From: Caproicibacterium sp. BJN0003
Lineage (GTDB): Bacteria; Bacillota; Clostridia; Oscillospirales; Acutalibacteraceae
Assembly (NCBI RefSeq): GCF_026314295.1
Contig: NZ_CP111108.1
Location: 2,356,001 to 2,420,000, forward strand
DNA: 64,000 nucleotides
Direction of reading: 5' to 3'
How positions within the stretch are numbered: the stretch's first letter is position 1; each line of letters opens with the position of its first letter. The notes beneath the pieces were generated by a model. The model ran no database searches and was not told the DNA's origin. It was given only the letters and a program-made list of their open reading frames with translations. A program made the translations under genes and the position numbers. Shown here in pieces: positions 31,989 through 40,269 of this stretch.

Positions 31989-32930
31989 TTATCGGCTATA
32001 AAACTCCCTTAGATTCACATCCCGCATCTGTTCTTTCAAAAGCGCCATAAAATCTTTCATATAAGAAGGTACTGTGGCTTTTTTTCGAAAAGCAATACTC
32101 CACTTAATATTTAACTTTGGGTCCCCCACAAAAAAGCATTTTGTCGGTTTCGGATAACTAAAATAGCGGTAATAGCTTTCCATTGTAAATGCCGCTCCCA
32201 GATTTTCCGCCGCAAGCTGACACCCCAAATCAATATTACTCACCTCTTGCACATGGGCAGGATGAATCCCTACATAATGAAACGCACTTTCGGCAATCAG
32301 CCGTACAGAATGCGGACGCGGCAAAATATAAAACAAATCGTCCTGCACCGCTCGCAGGTCCAGATACTGCATATTGCGTTCCCATTTTTCGTGATGTCTT
32401 AGTTTGGCGGCTCTGGCGGCACCCAAAACCATCCCCAGACGATCTTCATAAATGGGATGTACAGAAAGCGATGGATTCTCCACCGGCTGGTTCGTCAGTA
32501 TTAGATCCAAATCGCCATCTTTCAGCATTTTTTCCAAATCTGTTGGACTGGAATCGTGCAAAATAACCTGAATTCCCGGATGAACATTCTGAAAATTACG
32601 GATGAGACGTGGAAACAGATACAGATTGCGGTGACGCATGCTGCCCACATGCAGAACCCCTCGATCTTCCCGCACAAATTGAGAAAGCTTCTTATCGAAA
32701 TCCATCTTCATCAGTTCCATCTGATGCGCACAGGCCAAGTACTCGCGCCCTGCAGCCGTTGGCACCAGCCTTTTTCCAACCCTTTGAAACAGCTGGACCC
32801 CCATACTTTTTTCCAGACGATTGAGAAAAACGCTCAGCGTCGGCTGGGTAATCCATAGCTCCTGCGCGGCACCTGTCAGGCTGCCGTGACGGCCAAGTGC
32901 CAACATATATTCCTGCTCTTTTAGATTCAT
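31989..32930 (-). CDS. LysR-family transcriptional regulator
   Basis: About 313 residues from ATG 32930 (AGGGGA upstream; an upstream ATG at 32966 lies in the divergent promoter region). The N-terminal winged HTH is standard (YMLALGRHGSLTGAAQELWITQPTLSVFLNRLEKSMGVQLFQRVGKRLVPTAAG); residues about 90-300 are a LysR substrate-binding domain (GVLHVGSMRHRNLYLFPRLIRNFQNVHPGIQVIL). It is divergent from the carrier/amidohydrolase pair and probably controls them. Confidence 0.92.
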   Translation of the reverse strand: MNLKEQEYMLALGRHGSLTGAAQELWITQPTLSVFLNRLEKSMGVQLFQRVGKRLVPTAAGREYLACAHQMELMKMDFDKKLSQFVREDRGVLHVGSMRHRNLYLFPRLIRNFQNVHPGIQVILHDSSPTDLEKMLKDGDLDLILTNQPVENPSLSVHPIYEDRLGMVLGAARAAKLRHHEKWERNMQYLDLRAVQDDLFYILPRPHSVRLIAESAFHYVGIHPAHVQEVSNIDLGCQLAAENLGAAFTMESYYRYFSYPKPTKCFFVGDPKLNIKWSIAFRKKATVPSYMKDFMALLKEQMRDVNLREFYSR

Positions 32931-32956
32931 CTTGCTCGTCCCCTTCAGGATCATAG

Positions 32957-32981
32957 TTTTTATCAATGATATTTATAAAAA
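32957..32981. promoter_or_regulatory. LysR box (T-N11-A dyad)
   Basis: TTTTTAT-N11-ATAAAAA (32957-32963/32975-32981) is a perfect 7-bp dyad with the T-N11-A spacing of LysR-type sites. It lies between the LysR start and the -35 of the divergent operon. Confidence 0.6.
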
Positions 32982-32989
32982 TAATTGTT

Positions 32990-33018
32990 TTGTTTTTCTT
33001 TTTTCACTTTATTATAAT
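32990..33018 (+). promoter_or_regulatory. Promoter of the YfcC/M20 operon
   Basis: TTGTTT (32990-32995), 17-base spacer, TATAAT (33013-33018). The -35 is 9 bases from the LysR dyad, which suits activation. Confidence 0.65.
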
Positions 33019-33070
33019 TGAGAAAACAGGTGATAGCAAGGCTCAATACAATAAAAAAGGAGTTAGAATC

Positions 33071-34486
33071 ATGTTGGAAAAAGCGGAAAAAACAAAGCCC
33101 AAAAGATCTTTTCAAATGCCTCATACCTTTGTCATCCTGCTTATCATCATCTTGGCAGCGGTACTTTTGACTTGGATTATTCCCAGCGGTAAGTACGAAC
33201 GGTATGATAATGGCAGCGGCATAAAAGTCGTAAATGCAGACAATTTCTCTTATGTGGAGAATACATCGGTCAATCCGCTGTCCATTCCTTTCACCATTGT
33301 CAAATCCTTTGTTGACAATGCAGATCTGATCTTTGTAGTGTTATTCAGTGGTGGTGCAATTTACATGCTTACCAGTGCGGGAGCCTTGCAGGCGCTGGTT
33401 GCCAAAGTTGCACGCAAATACAGTCAGCGGGTAGAAATTTTTGTTCCGCTGCTGATGCTCGTATTTGCTCTGATCTGTACCACGCAGGCGGTAAATACAT
33501 TTATTGGATTTGCCCCCATTATGGTCATGCTTTCTCTCAGCCTTGGGCTAGATAGTATCGTAGGCGTTGGAATTATTTTGTTAGGCGGCGCCATTGGCTT
33601 CTCCACCGGCACTCTAAATGTCAGCACCACGCTGGTGGCACAAAAGATTGCCGGGCTGCCCCCTTACAGCGGCATTGGCTACCGCTGGGTTTGCTTTGTG
33701 GTATTTTATATTATCACTTGCTTCTGGTTGGTTCGTTATGCAAAAAAAATCCAAAAAGATCCTACCCTCAGCCCCATGTACGACCTGGATCAACAGAGCG
33801 AATTTAAAAAAGCAAACCTCGATGACTTCGGCCATATGGACGTTCGTAAAAGTCTTTCTATTGCAGCTCTGATCGTTGCACTGGGAATCATCGTCTATGG
33901 CTGCATCAATCTAAATTGGAGCTTTTCAGAACAGTCGGCCGTATTTTTGGTACTGGCAGTAGTAATTGGCATTCTAGCTGGATTTAGCGCCAATAAAATC
34001 TGCACTGAATTTTTGGCTGGCTGTAAAAAGATGCTCGGTGCGGGCTTTATCATCGGCATGGCCCGCAGCATCGGTGCGATTTTGACTGCCGGCGGCATCA
34101 CAGATACCATCGTTCACAGTCTGACAACCATGCTTGGTGGTCTGCCCCCAACACTTCTAAGCGTCGGGATGTTGTTTGCCAATACCCTGATCAACGTGGT
34201 TTTGACTAGCGGCAGCGGCCAGGCAGCAGCGGTCATGCCGATCATGGCTCCCCTGTCTGATCTACTTCACGTCACCCGGCAGACCTGCATTCTGACGTTC
34301 AACTTCGGCGATGGTTTCTGTAACTACATTCTCCCCACCTCCACTGCGTTGATGGGCATTTTAAGTGCCGGCAATGTTCCTTACGACCGTTGGATGAAAT
34401 TCATGTGGAAACTGTTCTTGGTATGGTTTGTCGCAGGTAGCGTATTAGCCGTTATCGCCCAAATGATGAATTATGGTCCAATGTAA
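33071..34486 (+). CDS. YfcC-family (DcuC-like superfamily) membrane carrier
   Basis: A 471-residue protein from ATG 33071 (AAAAAGGAGTTAGAATC upstream; the longer frame to 32966 lies in the promoter). It has about 12 hydrophobic spans and YfcC-type motifs: HTFVILLIIILAAVLLTWIIPSGKYER, VNTFIGFAPIMVMLSLSLGLD, TGTLNVSTTLVAQKIAGLPPYSGIGYRW, and TSGSGQAAAVMPIMAPLSD. This family (C4-dicarboxylate anaerobic carrier-like) takes up peptides or organic acids in some bacteria. Pairing with an M20 hydrolase suggests an amino-acid conjugate or dipeptide substrate; that is inference. Confidence 0.88.
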   Translation: MLEKAEKTKPKRSFQMPHTFVILLIIILAAVLLTWIIPSGKYERYDNGSGIKVVNADNFSYVENTSVNPLSIPFTIVKSFVDNADLIFVVLFSGGAIYMLTSAGALQALVAKVARKYSQRVEIFVPLLMLVFALICTTQAVNTFIGFAPIMVMLSLSLGLDSIVGVGIILLGGAIGFSTGTLNVSTTLVAQKIAGLPPYSGIGYRWVCFVVFYIITCFWLVRYAKKIQKDPTLSPMYDLDQQSEFKKANLDDFGHMDVRKSLSIAALIVALGIIVYGCINLNWSFSEQSAVFLVLAVVIGILAGFSANKICTEFLAGCKKMLGAGFIIGMARSIGAILTAGGITDTIVHSLTTMLGGLPPTLLSVGMLFANTLINVVLTSGSGQAAAVMPIMAPLSDLLHVTRQTCILTFNFGDGFCNYILPTSTALMGILSAGNVPYDRWMKFMWKLFLVWFVAGSVLAVIAQMMNYGPM

Positions 34487-34522
34487 TTGTCCAAATATTT
34501 TATTTAAAGGAAGCCCTATAAA

Positions 34523-35689
34523 ATGAAAGAGACTCTCTATAGACTTATTGATGAACAACGTGACAATTTGTTTGATATGGCTGATTTTATTCATGACAAT
34601 CCGGAATACGACGGGCATGAAGAAAAAGCCTGTACACTGCTGACCGATTACCTAAAAAAGCATGGCTTTAAAGTAGAAATTGGTTTGGGTGAATGGCCCA
34701 CCGCCTTTCGCGCTGTTTATCATCACGGAAACGGTGGCCCACGTATTGGACTTTTGTGTGAATATGATGCTCTGCCAGGCATGGGCCATGCCTGCGGCCA
34801 TCATCTGCAGGGCCCCGGCATCTGTGCCGCCGCCATTGCGCTAAAAGAAGCGTGTCCAAGTGAAAACTTCTCTCTCGTTGTATATGGCACCCCCGCAGAA
34901 GAAACACGCAGCGCAAAAGTTAGTCTACAGGAAAACGGATATTTTTCTGACATCGATGTAGCTCTGATGATGCACGGCGGTCCAGATACCTGTGTCGATA
35001 TAAAAAGTATGGCTTTGACCAATTACACGGTCACCTTCCACGGCGTCAGCGCACATGCGGCACTTGCTCCGGAACGCGGCCGCAGTGCGTTGGATGCACT
35101 TCTGCTGAGTTTTCAGGGCATAGAATTTTTACGCGAGCATGTAAGAGACGACGTACGGTTACACTACACGATCGGGCAGCTTCCAGGCCCCGCAAATGTT
35201 GTGCCGGACCATGCGGTCGGTATTTTCTGTGTGCGCAGTTACAGCACCGATGTCATGCAGGAAGTCTGTGGGCGGTTTGAAAAGCTGATAAAAGGAGCCG
35301 CCATGATGGCAGATGTGAGCTGCGAGTTCGTCAAGACCAAGACGTTGATGGGCAAAATTCCAGCTTTGCGGCTGAATGATCTTGTAATGGCCAATGCGGC
35401 AGCCTGTCATGCACCGGGGATCGCCCCCGCCCGTGAGAAAACCGGCAGCACCGATTTTGGCAACGTAATGAGCAAAGTTCCTGGCTGTTGTATTCGTGTG
35501 AAATTTGTTCCTTCCGGTACCAGCAGCCACACTCAAACCTTTGTGGACTGCGGTAAAAACGAGGATGCTCATTTGGCCATTTTGATCGGAGCAAAAACCC
35601 TTGCTGGAACTGTCTATGACATTCTCACTACTCCCGATCTTTTGAAAGAGATTCAAACTGATTTTGAACAAAACCGGTTCAAGGTTTGA
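34523..35689 (+). CDS. M20-family amidohydrolase/peptidase
   Basis: A 388-residue M20D-type metallohydrolase: DMADFIHDNPEYDGHEEKA, LLCEYDALPGMGHACGHH (metal ligands), VVYGTPAEE, then the dimerisation domain (FHGVSAHAA...ERGRSALDALLL) and a final SSHTQTFVDCG. Related to AbgB/aminoacylase-like enzymes that cleave acyl- or aminobenzoyl-amino acids in the cytoplasm. It lies 36 bases behind the carrier gene, so the carrier probably imports its substrate. Confidence 0.88.
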   Translation: MKETLYRLIDEQRDNLFDMADFIHDNPEYDGHEEKACTLLTDYLKKHGFKVEIGLGEWPTAFRAVYHHGNGGPRIGLLCEYDALPGMGHACGHHLQGPGICAAAIALKEACPSENFSLVVYGTPAEETRSAKVSLQENGYFSDIDVALMMHGGPDTCVDIKSMALTNYTVTFHGVSAHAALAPERGRSALDALLLSFQGIEFLREHVRDDVRLHYTIGQLPGPANVVPDHAVGIFCVRSYSTDVMQEVCGRFEKLIKGAAMMADVSCEFVKTKTLMGKIPALRLNDLVMANAAACHAPGIAPAREKTGSTDFGNVMSKVPGCCIRVKFVPSGTSSHTQTFVDCGKNEDAHLAILIGAKTLAGTVYDILTTPDLLKEIQTDFEQNRFKV

Positions 35690-35784
35690 TTATATCCATT
35701 ACCAATACAAGATAACTTCTTGGTAGGCCATTTTACTACCTGCCGATTTTTCCTCTATTTTTTGCAAAACTGCTTTAACGAGCA

Positions 35785-35822
35785 AAAAAGGAAGACCGAT
35801 TAAAAATCGGTCTTCCTTTTTT
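35785..35822 (+). terminator. Terminator of the YfcC/M20 operon
   Basis: AAGGAAGACCGAT/ATCGGTCTTCCTT is a long perfect stem with loop TAAAA and a T run on the plus strand; the A run on its left also makes it usable for the leftward genes. Confidence 0.9.
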
Positions 35823-35867
35823 ATTTTTTATTAAAAGCGCTGAAAGGCAGCATAGATACAATATACT

Positions 35868-36194
35868 TTAAGGTCTTCGTATTAGGATCGCTATCAGCGC
35901 AATTCCAAGGCAAATTTTCAAAGACAATATAGAACGTCTGACCCATATATCCTGCTTAAACTTTTCCCGCTTTTCTTTTGTGCTTGCTGCTGCTGGTGCT
36001 CCTCCTATTATAATCCAATATAAAATGACACCAATTAAGCCAATTACCATTCCAATTTTCCCCATTGGGATAGAGATCGAATACATCTTAAGCGTTACAA
36101 GGATCGCACTACACGCAAAAATAAGCCCACAAAGAAAGCCGAGCAGCGCACATAGATACCATAGACTTTTTGTCTTATTTGATTCTTGTTGCAT
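35868..36194 (-). CDS. Small membrane protein
   Basis: 108 residues from ATG 36194 (GAAGGAATCCC upstream). Three hydrophobic spans: YLCALLGFLCGLIFACSAIL, IGMVIGLIGVILYWIIIG and ILSLKICLGIALIAILI. It is the last of three similar small membrane-protein genes. No family recognised. Confidence 0.55.
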   Translation of the reverse strand: MQQESNKTKSLWYLCALLGFLCGLIFACSAILVTLKMYSISIPMGKIGMVIGLIGVILYWIIIGGAPAAASTKEKREKFKQDIWVRRSILSLKICLGIALIAILIRRP

Positions 36195-36255
36195 GGGATT
36201 CCTTCTCTCTACTAAAATCAAGTTTTCATAACAGCCTTCTCTATGACAACAATGA

Positions 36256-36546
36256 TTAATGCAGGTAAGGTTCTGTTAATAAAATCGCTAAAACAATAAA
36301 CCCCAAGCTTTCATTTATCAGATCCAAAATTTTTATTGATTTTATGTTTTCTTCTTGCGTCTGTTTTTTCTTCTGCTTCTGTATTAAAAAAAGCGAAAGT
36401 GCAAAATAACTAACAAACGCTGCTATCACCCACGGATTTCCAAATAATTCCACCGCGGACGGCCATAAAAGGAAACTAATCAACACAAGATTCAAAACAA
36501 GCAGACCAATCGGAAAAATAAAATTTGTTATTCTTTTTCCACTCAT
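36256..36546 (-). CDS. Small membrane protein
   Basis: 96 residues; spans FIFPIGLLVLNLVLISFLLW and WVIAAFVSYFALSLFLI, a Gln/Lys-rich loop, and a third weak span (SLGFIVLAILL). A ribosome binding site (GGGAGGAGTCCCT) precedes the ATG. Middle gene of the trio; function unknown. Confidence 0.55.
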   Translation of the reverse strand: MSGKRITNFIFPIGLLVLNLVLISFLLWPSAVELFGNPWVIAAFVSYFALSLFLIQKQKKKQTQEENIKSIKILDLINESLGFIVLAILLTEPYLH

Positions 36547-36564
36547 AGGGACTCCTCCCTCTAT

Positions 36565-36900
36565 TCAATGGTTGATGGTATAAAAAACATATTTTCCTAA
36601 CAGGAAAAACTCGATCGTATAAAGAATTGACAGCACCATCATTGTACTATCGCTCCATAAATCAAGGGTCCAATAACTGAGCCCTGTTTTATCATGTAAT
36701 TTCTTATTTGGAAGCAATGTTGCAAATATTCCAGCCATCATCAAAATTCGAAGCCAACGCCGTTCTCTAAAAAAGTCTGTTCCATAAAAGTGATCTATTA
36801 AAAAAGCAAAAATTGCCAAAGCCGTACATGAAATCACAGAAATTGCGACAGACTTTTTCCATTGCCGCATAAAACTCGGTTCTAAATCAGACTCCTTCAT
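36565..36900 (-). CDS. Small membrane protein
   Basis: 111 residues with spans VAISVISCTALAIFAFLI, LRILMMAGIFATLL and MMVLSILYTIEFFLLG. First gene of the trio. The 200 bases upstream (36901-37102) are very AT-rich and probably hold the promoter, but I see no consensus sites. Function unknown. Confidence 0.55.
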   Translation of the reverse strand: MKESDLEPSFMRQWKKSVAISVISCTALAIFAFLIDHFYGTDFFRERRWLRILMMAGIFATLLPNKKLHDKTGLSYWTLDLWSDSTMMVLSILYTIEFFLLGKYVFYTINH

Positions 36901-37102
36901 AAATCCCCACTCCTAAAACAAGATATTTAAAAAGAACCATTTTTGATACTCAACGGACTCACTCCTTTCGGCAACGAAAAGATTATTCTAATTGAATAAA
37001 ATGTTTTAACAATTTATTTCTTAATTATAATAATAATCCATATTTTTTAGATAGTAAATACCATTATAAATGATTAAAGAGAAATATTCCATGTTTTTCT
37101 AA

Positions 37103-39139
37103 TTAAATCATTTGTTGTAAAATTCTTAAATCCGTTACTGGTGCCGAGCATTTTCCATTTTTGCAAAGATAAAAGGTGGTCCCTTCGGCTGGAATCGGAT
37201 AATTTTCGGTATAGGGAACCACATCCATTAATTCCTGCTGATTTGCCCTTGTCTTAATTATGCTGAACGGAAGTTGTTTTTGATAGCGGTGCAGAAAAGA
37301 AAGCAGCTCAGAAGACGCCTGATGATCTGAGGTCACGCAAATCAGTTCTTGAGAGGGATATAGTACTTTTGTCAATACACATAAAGCTGCACAATTTCCT
37401 GCAGGAAAATCAGAAAGATCACTCGAATAAAATATGGATTGCTTTTCGAAAAGCTGCTGCCACGTAACATCTCCGGTAAGATTAAAAAGCCAAAGCAAAA
37501 TAGCCAAAGCAGCCGAATTTCCCGAAGGAATTGCCCCATCGTATATTTCTTTTGGACGGCCAATCAATGATTCGCTGTCCTTTGCATACGAATAGAAACC
37601 TCCCTCCTCGTTGTCAAAAAACAGATTGACCATCTGTTTAGAGTATTGGACAGCTTCCTTTAAATAGAGCACCTCAAAAGTAGCCTGATAAAGTTTAAGC
37701 AACGCAAAAATATAAAATGCATAGTCGTCTAACTGCGCAGCAATTCCAGCTTCGCCCTTGCGCCACCGGCGATATAAACGACCTGTCTGATGATTTACAA
37801 GAGATTCCGAAAGAAATTGTTGCGCATCTTGCGCCGCTTTCAGGTAACTAGGCTCTTGCAATATGACAAAAGCATCTGCCAAAGCTGATATCATAAGTGC
37901 ATTCCAAGCAGTCAGAACTTTATCGTCTTTATGAAGTTTTGTACGTTTTAAGCGATAATCATAAAGGAGTTTACAATCGGCTTCCATCTGTTCATTTTCT
38001 TCTGCATATCTCGAATTCGCAATTAAGTTTGGAACATTCTTTCCCTCAAAATTTCCCGTTTCGGTAATTCCGAACCATTTACAAAATTGAGTTGATTTTT
38101 CTTTCCCTAATACTGTATTGATTTCATTCGGTGTAAAAAGATAGTATTTTCCTTCTTCACCGTCACTGTCTGCATCCTGCCCGCAATAAAATCCGGACTG
38201 CTCATCTGTCAACTCGCGAAGAACATAATTCAGCACCTCTTTCGCAACATTCCGATAAAGGGGATCACTCGTTTTTTCATATGCTTCAAGATAAACCTGA
38301 GAAAGCAGTGCATTATCATAAAGTGTTTTTTCAAAATGGGGAATCAGCCATTTTTCATCTGTAGAGTACCGTGAAAAACCGCCCCCGATATGATCATAAA
38401 TTCCTCCTCTATACATTTGATCCAGCGTATGCTGAACCATTTTTAGTGCATTCTCTTCGTGTTCTGCCGTCGAATAGCGCAGCAAAAAAAGCAAATTAAA
38501 CGGAGTTGGGAATTTCGGCGCCGCACCAAATCCTCCCCAATCGGGATCATAAATTTGTTGAAACCATTGGAAAGCACGTATAAATACTTCTGTATTAAGT
38601 TCAGCCGCCGGGCGCTTTTTTGTTTCCTGCTGCTGCAGCTGCTGGACCGCATTTTCTCCCGATTCAATCAGTTTTTCTTGATCCGTTTTCCATAACTGCG
38701 AGATAGAAGTTAAGAGGTCCAACAATCCCATATGCCCATACTGTGAAGCTTTGGGCAAATAAGTTCCGACCCAAAAAGGCTTTTGCTCCGGCGTCATGAT
38801 AGCAGTCAACGGCCATCCGCCGGCTCCATGGAACGCCACGCATACAGACATGTATACTGCGTCTATATCAGGGCGTTCTTCGCGGTCTACCTTAATCGAG
38901 ATATAGTCTCGATTTAAGAGTTCTGCCACTTGTAAAGATTCAAAAGACTCATGAGCCATCACATGACACCAATGACAAGTAGAATAACCGATGCTTAAAA
39001 AGACAGGCTTATTTTCCTCTTTTGCCTTTTGAAATGCCGCCTCTCCCCACGGAAACCAATTTACAGGGTTGTGGGCATGCTGCAACAAATAAGGCGATTT
39101 CTCGTGAATTAACTGATTGGTATATTCTTTGGCTGCCAT
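37103..39139 (-). CDS. yyaL: Thioredoxin-like/N-acylglucosamine-epimerase-like protein YyaL (DUF255)
   Basis: A 678-residue protein of the widespread YyaL/SPATA20 family. The N-terminal thioredoxin-like domain has the typical [32 protein letters not shown] and [16 protein letters not shown] (CxxC). The rest (about 180-600) is an alpha/alpha-barrel: [50 protein letters not shown]. The reaction is unknown. Length is normal for the family. Confidence 0.92.
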   Translation of the reverse strand: MAAKEYTNQLIHEKSPYLLQHAHNPVNWFPWGEAAFQKAKEENKPVFLSIGYSTCHWCHVMAHESFESLQVAELLNRDYISIKVDREERPDIDAVYMSVCVAFHGAGGWPLTAIMTPEQKPFWVGTYLPKASQYGHMGLLDLLTSISQLWKTDQEKLIESGENAVQQLQQQETKKRPAAELNTEVFIRAFQWFQQIYDPDWGGFGAAPKFPTPFNLLFLLRYSTAEHEENALKMVQHTLDQMYRGGIYDHIGGGFSRYSTDEKWLIPHFEKTLYDNALLSQVYLEAYEKTSDPLYRNVAKEVLNYVLRELTDEQSGFYCGQDADSDGEEGKYYLFTPNEINTVLGKEKSTQFCKWFGITETGNFEGKNVPNLIANSRYAEENEQMEADCKLLYDYRLKRTKLHKDDKVLTAWNALMISALADAFVILQEPSYLKAAQDAQQFLSESLVNHQTGRLYRRWRKGEAGIAAQLDDYAFYIFALLKLYQATFEVLYLKEAVQYSKQMVNLFFDNEEGGFYSYAKDSESLIGRPKEIYDGAIPSGNSAALAILLWLFNLTGDVTWQQLFEKQSIFYSSDLSDFPAGNCAALCVLTKVLYPSQELICVTSDHQASSELLSFLHRYQKQLPFSIIKTRANQQELMDVVPYTENYPIPAEGTTFYLCKNGKCSAPVTDLRILQQMI

Positions 39140-39232
39140 AAATTGTCACTCCTAATAATCATAATATTATAAGTATTAACATGCCCATTTATTTAAAGTA
39201 TCATGATAAAAAATCCTATTAAAGGATTCAAA

Positions 39233-39270
39233 AAAGGGGCCTCACAGAAATTTTTCTGCAAGGCCCCTTT
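39233..39270 (-). terminator. Terminator of the csbB-yfhO operon
   Basis: AAAGGGGCCT/AGGCCCCTTT stem (39233-39242/39261-39270) followed on the minus strand by TTTTTTGAATCC. It lies between the glycosyltransferase stop and the YyaL start. Confidence 0.85.
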
Positions 39271-39277
39271 AATTAGT

Positions 39278-40267
39278 TTAAATCTTTTCATCTTTTCTCA
39301 ATGGAATCTTTTGTTCTTCTGTGTTATCGTCGAGAAGCGTTTCGATCTTAAAACGCGGACGTCCTTTTACTTCGCTGTAAATTTTACCGACATAAGTACC
39401 AACTACACCAAGGCACAGCATCTGAATTCCTCCGAGCAGCCAGATAGAACAGACAATTGCCGTCCAGCCGGAAACAGCATTCCCTGTAAAGTGGGAAATC
39501 AGTGCATAAAGCAGTCCAAAAATACTCAAAACCGAAACCAAGATACCTAAGTTTGAAATGATTTTCAGCGGCTTTACGCTAAAAGAAGTGATCCCATCCA
39601 CCGCGAACGAAATCATCTTTTTCAGCGGATATTTACTCTCCCCTGCAAACCGCTCATGGCGATCGTAGTAGACATAATCACTCTTATACCCGATCAGAGG
39701 CACAATTCCGCGCAGGAAAAGATTAACCTCTTTATACTCGGAAAGCGCTTCCAATGCCCGGCGGCTCATCAAACGGTAATCTGCATGGTTAAACACAATA
39801 TCTACGCCCAGCTTCTGCATGACCTTATAAAAGCCTTCGGCCGTCGTCCTTTTAAAGAAAGTATCCGTCTCGCGCTTATTGCGCACACCGTAAACCACAT
39901 CACAGCCTTCCAGATACTTTTGCACAAACTGCGGCAGAACATTTACATCGTCCTGCAAATCGGCGTCAAGACTGATTGCACAGTCCGCTACTTCTTTCGC
40001 TGTCATTAATCCGGAGAGCAGCGCATTTTGATGTCCGCGGTTATGAGAAAGCTTTAGCCCGCTCACCCAATGGTTTTCTTCATGATAGCTAGAAATCAGC
40101 TCCCACGTTTTATCGCGGCTGCCATCATCTACAAAGAGCATTCGGCTCTTTTGGTCTGCTAATCCATGTTCTTCCATTCCTTCTAAAACTTTTGTCAGTT
40201 CTTTCACCGTCTCCGGCAAAACTGCTTCTTCGTTATAACATGGAATTACAAAATAAACCGTTGGCAT
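39278..40267 (-). CDS. csbB: CsbB-like polyprenyl-phosphate glycosyltransferase (GT2)
   Basis: A 329-residue GT2 enzyme: VIPCYNEEAVLPETVKEL, MLFVDDGSRDKTWELI, CAISLDADLQDD (DxD) in the catalytic half, then two membrane spans (ISNLGILVSVLSIFGLLYALI and WTAIVCSIWLLGGIQMLCLG). This fits the CsbB/GtrB family, which loads a sugar onto undecaprenyl phosphate. Its partner YfhO is encoded 3 bases upstream, as in the Bacillus system that decorates lipoteichoic acid. Confidence 0.88.
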   Translation of the reverse strand: MPTVYFVIPCYNEEAVLPETVKELTKVLEGMEEHGLADQKSRMLFVDDGSRDKTWELISSYHEENHWVSGLKLSHNRGHQNALLSGLMTAKEVADCAISLDADLQDDVNVLPQFVQKYLEGCDVVYGVRNKRETDTFFKRTTAEGFYKVMQKLGVDIVFNHADYRLMSRRALEALSEYKEVNLFLRGIVPLIGYKSDYVYYDRHERFAGESKYPLKKMISFAVDGITSFSVKPLKIISNLGILVSVLSIFGLLYALISHFTGNAVSGWTAIVCSIWLLGGIQMLCLGVVGTYVGKIYSEVKGRPRFKIETLLDDNTEEQKIPLRKDEKI

Positions 40268-40269
40268 TT

